Under the pieces are notes generated by a model. The model did not search any database, was not told the origin of the DNA, and saw only the letters and a program-made list of their open reading frames with translations. Positions 60,076 through 64,000 of a DNA stretch of 64,000 nt are shown piece by piece. Within the stretch, counting starts at the first letter, position 1; every line of letters begins with the position of its first letter. The position numbers and the translations under genes are program-made. The DNA comes from JBBIIC01 sp037446725 (GTDB lineage Bacteria > Actinomycetota > Coriobacteriia > Anaerosomatales > SLCP01). The DNA lies in contig JBBIIC010000010.1 in assembly GCA_037446725.1 (NCBI GenBank), positions 1 to 64,000 on the forward strand, given 5' to 3'.

Positions 60076-61455
60076 CTACCTAGAGCCCCTACCGGTCAAT
60101 ACGACGCGAATGGTGTCCACGACGATCTGCAGGTCCATGGACAACGTCTGATGATACAGGTAGATGAGATCGTACTTGAGCTTGCGCTCGGCGGTCGTCG
60201 CATAATCTCCAGAGACCTGCGCGAGGCCGGTGACGCCGGGCTTGATGCGGAAGCGCTCGCGATAGCCGGGGATCTCGGCACAGAAACGCTCGGTGAAGTG
60301 GGGGCGCTCAGGCCGCGGGCCGACGAAACTCATCTGGCCGAGCAGGATGTTGACGAGCTGCGGCAGCTCGTCGAGCCGATAGCGCCGCATGAACCGGCCG
60401 AAGGGTGTGATGCGCGGGTCGTCCTCGCTCGCGAGCACCGGCCCGGACTCGCGCTCGGCATCCCGCACCATCGTGCGAAACTTCAGCAGCGTGAAGGGGT
60501 GGAGGTTCTTGCCGGAACGTTCCTGCACGTAGAGGACGGGCAGCCCCATCGTCAGCACGATGCCCATCACGCACAACAGGAGGACGGGCGAGAGCACCAC
60601 CAGAAGCACCAGCGCCCCCACTACGTCCACGCCGCGCTTGACCGCACGGTACCAGGCGGGCGTGGCGGCCCGCGTGATCTCCATCAGCGGGATGTCGGCG
60701 ATGACGCTGTCGAAGGTCCCGATGAACACCTCGTAGAGCTCAGGCACGACGTCGATGCGCACGTCGAGCTCGTCGGCGACGGTGAGCCGCTCGATGAAGT
60801 CCCGCAACTCCACGGGAGAGACGACGATCACGCGATCTATGCCACGCTCGGCTACGAGACGCGTCGTATCGTCGATCGTTCCGAGCACCGGCAGCACGCG
60901 CCCCTCGTGATCGAGCGCCTCGACATCGGACTGCGGTTCGTCGAGGGCCACGAGCCCTTCGACCCGGTAGCCCCACCGCGCTCGGCCGCTCAGCTCGCGG
61001 GCGAGCTCGCGCGCGAGCGAACCGGTACCGACCACCAGAATGCGCTGCTCGGGCCAGCGGATGGAGGTCACCCGCATGAAGGCGAGGCGCCAGCCCATCA
61101 CGAGTCCGACGTTGATTCCCCAGCTCAGCAGGATGGCAAGACGGGAGAAGGCGAAGAACCGCGGGCCGCCGAAGAACGAGATCGCTGCCGTGAGCACCGT
61201 GCCGAACGTCACCGCCGCGAACGCGGCGCGCAGCAGTGTCCAGGCGTTCTCCGTGCGCTCGGGCTCGTAGAGCCCGTAAATGTAGCCGGCGGCGAGGTAG
61301 ACCACCGTAAGGACCGGAGCGAGCGCGACGTAGGCGTCGAAGTTGAACGCCGGCAGCTCGCCGCCGAAGCGGATGTAGAACGCCGCGATGATGCCGAGGT
61401 TGATGAGCACCGCGTCGAGTACGACGGCCAGCGCGATGAACCGTCCGCGCCTCAC
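60076..61455 (-). CDS. Polyprenyl glycosylphosphotransferase
   Basis: 459 residues that start an exopolysaccharide by placing a sugar phosphate on undecaprenyl phosphate. Four N-terminal helices, a Rossmann-like CoA-binding domain (ILVVGTGSLARELAREL near 138) and the bacterial sugar transferase domain (PF02397) after one more helix: LLKFRTMVRDAE near 330, RRYRLDELPQLVNIL near 365, GPRPERPHF near 383 and KPGVTGLAQVSGDY near 410. GTG start overlaps the glycosyltransferase stop. Confidence 0.94.
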   Translation of the reverse strand: MRRGRFIALAVVLDAVLINLGIIAAFYIRFGGELPAFNFDAYVALAPVLTVVYLAAGYIYGLYEPERTENAWTLLRAAFAAVTFGTVLTAAISFFGGPRFFAFSRLAILLSWGINVGLVMGWRLAFMRVTSIRWPEQRILVVGTGSLARELARELSGRARWGYRVEGLVALDEPQSDVEALDHEGRVLPVLGTIDDTTRLVAERGIDRVIVVSPVELRDFIERLTVADELDVRIDVVPELYEVFIGTFDSVIADIPLMEITRAATPAWYRAVKRGVDVVGALVLLVVLSPVLLLCVMGIVLTMGLPVLYVQERSGKNLHPFTLLKFRTMVRDAERESGPVLASEDDPRITPFGRFMRRYRLDELPQLVNILLGQMSFVGPRPERPHFTERFCAEIPGYRERFRIKPGVTGLAQVSGDYATTAERKLKYDLIYLYHQTLSMDLQIVVDTIRVVLTGRGSR

Positions 61456-62615
61456 GGTGCGCTCACCCCAGTCTCGCCGAGCGCCTCGCGGTACACGGAG
61501 ACGGTGTCCTCCACCATGCGCTCGATGGTGAACGCCGCCCGCGCCCGCTCGAGCGCTCGCGCCCCGAGCCGCTCCCTGAGCGCCTCGTCCTCCACGAGCG
61601 TGCGTAGCGCTTCGCCGAGCGCCCGCGGGTCATCCGGCGGCACAACAAGCCCGGTCTCCTCGTTCTGGTTGACGAAGGGTACGCCGGTGGTGAGGTCGGT
61701 CGACACGACGGGCGTGCCGGCAGCGTGCGCCTCGAGCTGCACGAGCCCGAAGGCCTCGGAGCGCGCTATGCTCGGCAGGCAGAAGACGTCGGCGGCGTGG
61801 TACCAGGCCACGAGCTCGTCGAGCGGCTGGCCGCCGAGGAACGTGATGCGGTCGGCGACCTTCATCTCCGCGGCGAGCTCCTGGAGTGCACGCTCGAGCG
61901 GGCCCGAGCCGATCATCACGAGGTCGGCGTCGACACCGGCCATCGCGCGCACGAGCACCTCGGCGCCCTTGTAGTAGATCAGGCGGCCGACGAAGAGCAC
62001 GATCGGCCGGTCGTGACCGTGGCGAAGCTCCGCTGCGCGTCGCTCGACCGCCGGCGTGGAGGCGAACTTCTCGACATCGATGCCGAACGGCACGACCCGG
62101 CACTTGTGGGAGACCTCGGCGAGGAACGGCGAGTGCTCGACCATGTTGGGCGAGGACGCGAGAATGAGGTCGACCTCGTGCAGCATGCGCCGCAGGTAAG
62201 GCTTGTAGAACTCCAGCGCGACCTTCTGGCGCACGATGTCCGAGTGGTACGTCACGACGGTGGGCACGCCCGTTCGGGCGCGCAGCCACGAGTACTCGCC
62301 CCAGGGATACGGGAAGTGCAGGTGGAAGAGGTCGGGTTTGCCGCCGTCGGGCGCGAGCTCGCCGCGCGCCTCCGCGCGCAGCCGGGCTGACATCCCCCGG
62401 ATGATCGGCGTGGAGCTGTACTCGCGCCAGCGGGGCAGCCGCACGACCTGGACCCCGTTGACGGTCTCCTCGAGCCGCTCGTCGAGGGAGTTGGCGACGA
62501 TCGCGCGCACGTGCGTGTCCTCGCGCGCGGCGAGCGCCTCGGCAAGATCGCGCAGGTGGTACTCGATCCCGCCGAGGTGCGGCGGGTAGTACTTGTTGAC
62601 CATCGTCACGCGCAC
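61452..62615 (-). CDS. Family 4 glycosyltransferase
   Basis: 387-residue GT-B enzyme. N-terminal acceptor domain with YYPPHLGGIEYHLRDLA, LFVGRLIYYKGAEVLVRA near 207, and the nucleotide-sugar EX7E-type region in SIARSEAFGLVQLEAHAAGTPVV near 280. Adds a sugar to the lipid-linked glycan built by the neighbouring genes; donor unknown. GTG start, seven bases after the phosphohexomutase stop. Confidence 0.93.
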   Translation of the reverse strand: MRVTMVNKYYPPHLGGIEYHLRDLAEALAAREDTHVRAIVANSLDERLEETVNGVQVVRLPRWREYSSTPIIRGMSARLRAEARGELAPDGGKPDLFHLHFPYPWGEYSWLRARTGVPTVVTYHSDIVRQKVALEFYKPYLRRMLHEVDLILASSPNMVEHSPFLAEVSHKCRVVPFGIDVEKFASTPAVERRAAELRHGHDRPIVLFVGRLIYYKGAEVLVRAMAGVDADLVMIGSGPLERALQELAAEMKVADRITFLGGQPLDELVAWYHAADVFCLPSIARSEAFGLVQLEAHAAGTPVVSTDLTTGVPFVNQNEETGLVVPPDDPRALGEALRTLVEDEALRERLGARALERARAAFTIERMVEDTVSVYREALGETGVSAP

Positions 62616-62621
62616 GCGGCG

Positions 62622-64000
62622 TCAGGCCTCCCCGAGCACTATCGCCTTGCCGGCCGCCAGCAGGTCGTCGACCACGCCTGCCGAGGAGGCCTCGGCGTAG
62701 ACGCGCACGAGCGGCTCGGTGCCGGAGGGACGCAGGAGCAGCCACGCGTCGTCGGGCAGGAGGAACTTGAGGCCGTCGTCGCGGACGATCTCGCGGACCT
62801 CGAGGCCGGCGATCTGCTTGGGCTCGAGGGTTGCGGCGCACGTGAGGAACGACGTCTTGGTGTCGGCGTCGACGGCCATGTCGAAGCGCAGGTACTCCAT
62901 CGGGCCGGTGAGCTCGAACAGACTCTCGACGAGCTGGCCGAGCGTCTGGCCGCGCTGCGCCATCATCTCGAGCAGGAAGAGCGCCATGAGCAGCCCGTCG
63001 CGCTCGCGCACGTGCGGCGGGAAACCGATGCCGCCCGACTCCTCGCCGCCGACGAGCACGTCGCCTGCGAGCATCTCCTCGTAGATCCACTTGAAGCCGA
63101 CCGGGGTCGTGGTGACCGGCATGCCGAGCGCCATACCGAGGCGGTCGACGAGCACCGAGGTGGAGAGCGTCTTGACGATGCGGCCGGCAAGCCCCTTGTC
63201 TTCGGCGAGATGGCGGGCCACGAGGCAGATGATGCGGTGCGGGTTGACGAAAGCGCCGTGTCCGTCGACGGCGCCTATGCGGTCGGCGTCGCCGTCGGTG
63301 ACGAAGCCGGCATCGCGCTCGGCGCAGGTGACGCTGTCGCGCAGCGAGTCGGTGTGGGGCGGGATGGGCTCGGGGTGAAGCCCGCCGAAACAAGGGTTAC
63401 GCTGGGCGTGGATCTCGTGGACGTCCACGCCGAGATCGCGCATGACGTCGGCGAGGTAGCTCTGGCCCGCACCGTAGAGAGAGTCAACGACGACCCGCAG
63501 CCCCGCCGAGCGAATCGCCTCGGCGTCGACCATCGCGGTGAGGCTCGCGAGGTAGGGCGTCATGAGGTCGGCGGTTTCATATGGGCCGCGACCGGCAGGC
63601 GGCTCGTCGAGGAGCGCCGCCTCGACCTCGTCGGTGAAGGCGACCGGGGAGGCGCCGCCGTCGGCCATGCGGATCTTGAAACCGCTGTAGCGGGCGGGGT
63701 TGTGGCTCGCCGTGATCATGACGCCGCCGACGGCTTGTTCGTCGCGTGCGACCGACCAGCATAGCGCCGGAGTGGGCATGTAGCGGTCCGAGAGGACGGC
63801 CTCGAGCCCGTGCGAGGCGATCACCTCGGCGGCAGCGGCTGCGAACGCACCGGCCTCGAACCGGGTGTCGTAGCCCACGAGGATGCGTCCGCCGGGGTGC
63901 TTGGAGGCGAAGACGCGGCCGGTCGCGTCAGCGACGCGCCGCAGGGATTCGTACGTGAAGTCCTCGGCGATGACCGCCCTCCACCCGTCGGTGCCGAACT
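62622..64000 (-). CDS. Phosphoglucomutase/phosphomannomutase, N-terminus beyond window
   Basis: Alpha-D-phosphohexomutase family; 459 residues are visible and the frame is open through the right edge, starting FGTDGWRAV, so only a few N-terminal residues are missing. Catalytic Ser loop TASHNPARYSG near 95, metal loop TDGDADRIG near 235, sugar loop GGEESGGIG near 315 and phosphate loop RPSGTEP near 428 are all intact. Supplies hexose 1-phosphate for the polysaccharide operon downstream. Confidence 0.95.
   Translation of the reverse strand, partial: FGTDGWRAVIAEDFTYESLRRVADATGRVFASKHPGGRILVGYDTRFEAGAFAAAAAEVIASHGLEAVLSDRYMPTPALCWSVARDEQAVGGVMITASHNPARYSGFKIRMADGGASPVAFTDEVEAALLDEPPAGRGPYETADLMTPYLASLTAMVDAEAIRSAGLRVVVDSLYGAGQSYLADVMRDLGVDVHEIHAQRNPCFGGLHPEPIPPHTDSLRDSVTCAERDAGFVTDGDADRIGAVDGHGAFVNPHRIICLVARHLAEDKGLAGRIVKTLSTSVLVDRLGMALGMPVTTTPVGFKWIYEEMLAGDVLVGGEESGGIGFPPHVRERDGLLMALFLLEMMAQRGQTLGQLVESLFELTGPMEYLRFDMAVDADTKTSFLTCAATLEPKQIAGLEVREIVRDDGLKFLLPDDAWLLLRPSGTEPLVRVYAEASSAGVVDDLLAAGKAIVLGEA

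Noticed and set aside
1..64000. Mobile elements, prophage, CRISPR arrays or defence systems
   Set aside because: No transposase, integrase, cas or restriction genes and no regularly spaced repeat array were seen; the gene order looks like stable core chromosome.

Overview
The window is about two thirds G+C, with dense, mostly minus-strand operons and many ATGA/GTGA or TGATG gene junctions. It looks like the chromosome of an anaerobic, menaquinone-using actinobacterium, most likely an environmental member of class Coriobacteriia (inference from gene content; I could not run a phylogeny). Support comes from the high-GC bacterial housekeeping genes (rho, argS, rlmH, holB, tmk, tat, rex), a Nuo complex lacking the NADH-input subunits, multihaem c-type cytochromes, MenG/UbiE, and an archaeal-looking topoisomerase I. 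I saw no transposase, integrase, phage gene or CRISPR array. No gap between genes exceeds 300 bases.

Layout from left to right. 1-2918: a large secreted DNRLRE-domain protein, cut by the left edge. 3088-9199: one tight minus-strand operon, read sppA - metallophosphoesterase - cyclic 2,3-diphosphoglycerate synthetase - 2-phosphoglycerate kinase - transaldolase-like aldolase - rho. 9302-11514: hom-thrB. 11686-16020: the only sizeable plus-strand block, five genes for envelope proteins (C39-like protease, two membrane proteins, a LolA/RseB-like secreted protein and a beta-propeller lipoprotein). 16037-19632: argS-lysA-lipoprotein. 19756-21590: htrA-rlmH. 21710-31311: nuoABCDHIJKLMN with a promoter and palindromic operator in front. 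31503-38349: mdh, the two halves of class I fumarase with an MFS transporter between them, tmk, holB, ricT and tRNA-Thr. 38458-41643: a degenerate nitrilase-fold protein and topA. 41722-44835: STAS - tatA - tatC - hypA - hypB - HD protein. 45040-46995: a second STAS gene, TPR and membrane proteins, rseC. 46997-51070: an amidohydrolase, MenG, and a B12-binding radical SAM enzyme. 51336-55176: a membrane-anchored 12-haem cytochrome and a 15-haem secreted cytochrome with Ig-like repeats. 55403-64000: NHL and TPR membrane proteins, rex, and a polysaccharide operon (Wzy-type ligase/polymerase, polyprenyl glycosylphosphotransferase, glycosyltransferase, phosphohexomutase cut by the right edge).

How it may fit together. 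Nuo without EFG would feed electrons from ferredoxin or another non-NADH donor into menaquinone, whose last methylation is done by MenG. A quinol-linked 12-haem protein could pass electrons on to the 15-haem extracellular protein. Rex, encoded 2 kb from these cytochromes, may tie both nuo and the cytochromes to NADH/NAD+ through Rex-like palindromes I found upstream of each. MDH, fumarase and the Hyp/Tat maturation genes suggest C4-acid and hydrogen metabolism. The cyclic 2,3-diphosphoglycerate gene pair is a pathway best known from thermophilic methanogens and is one of the most striking items here.
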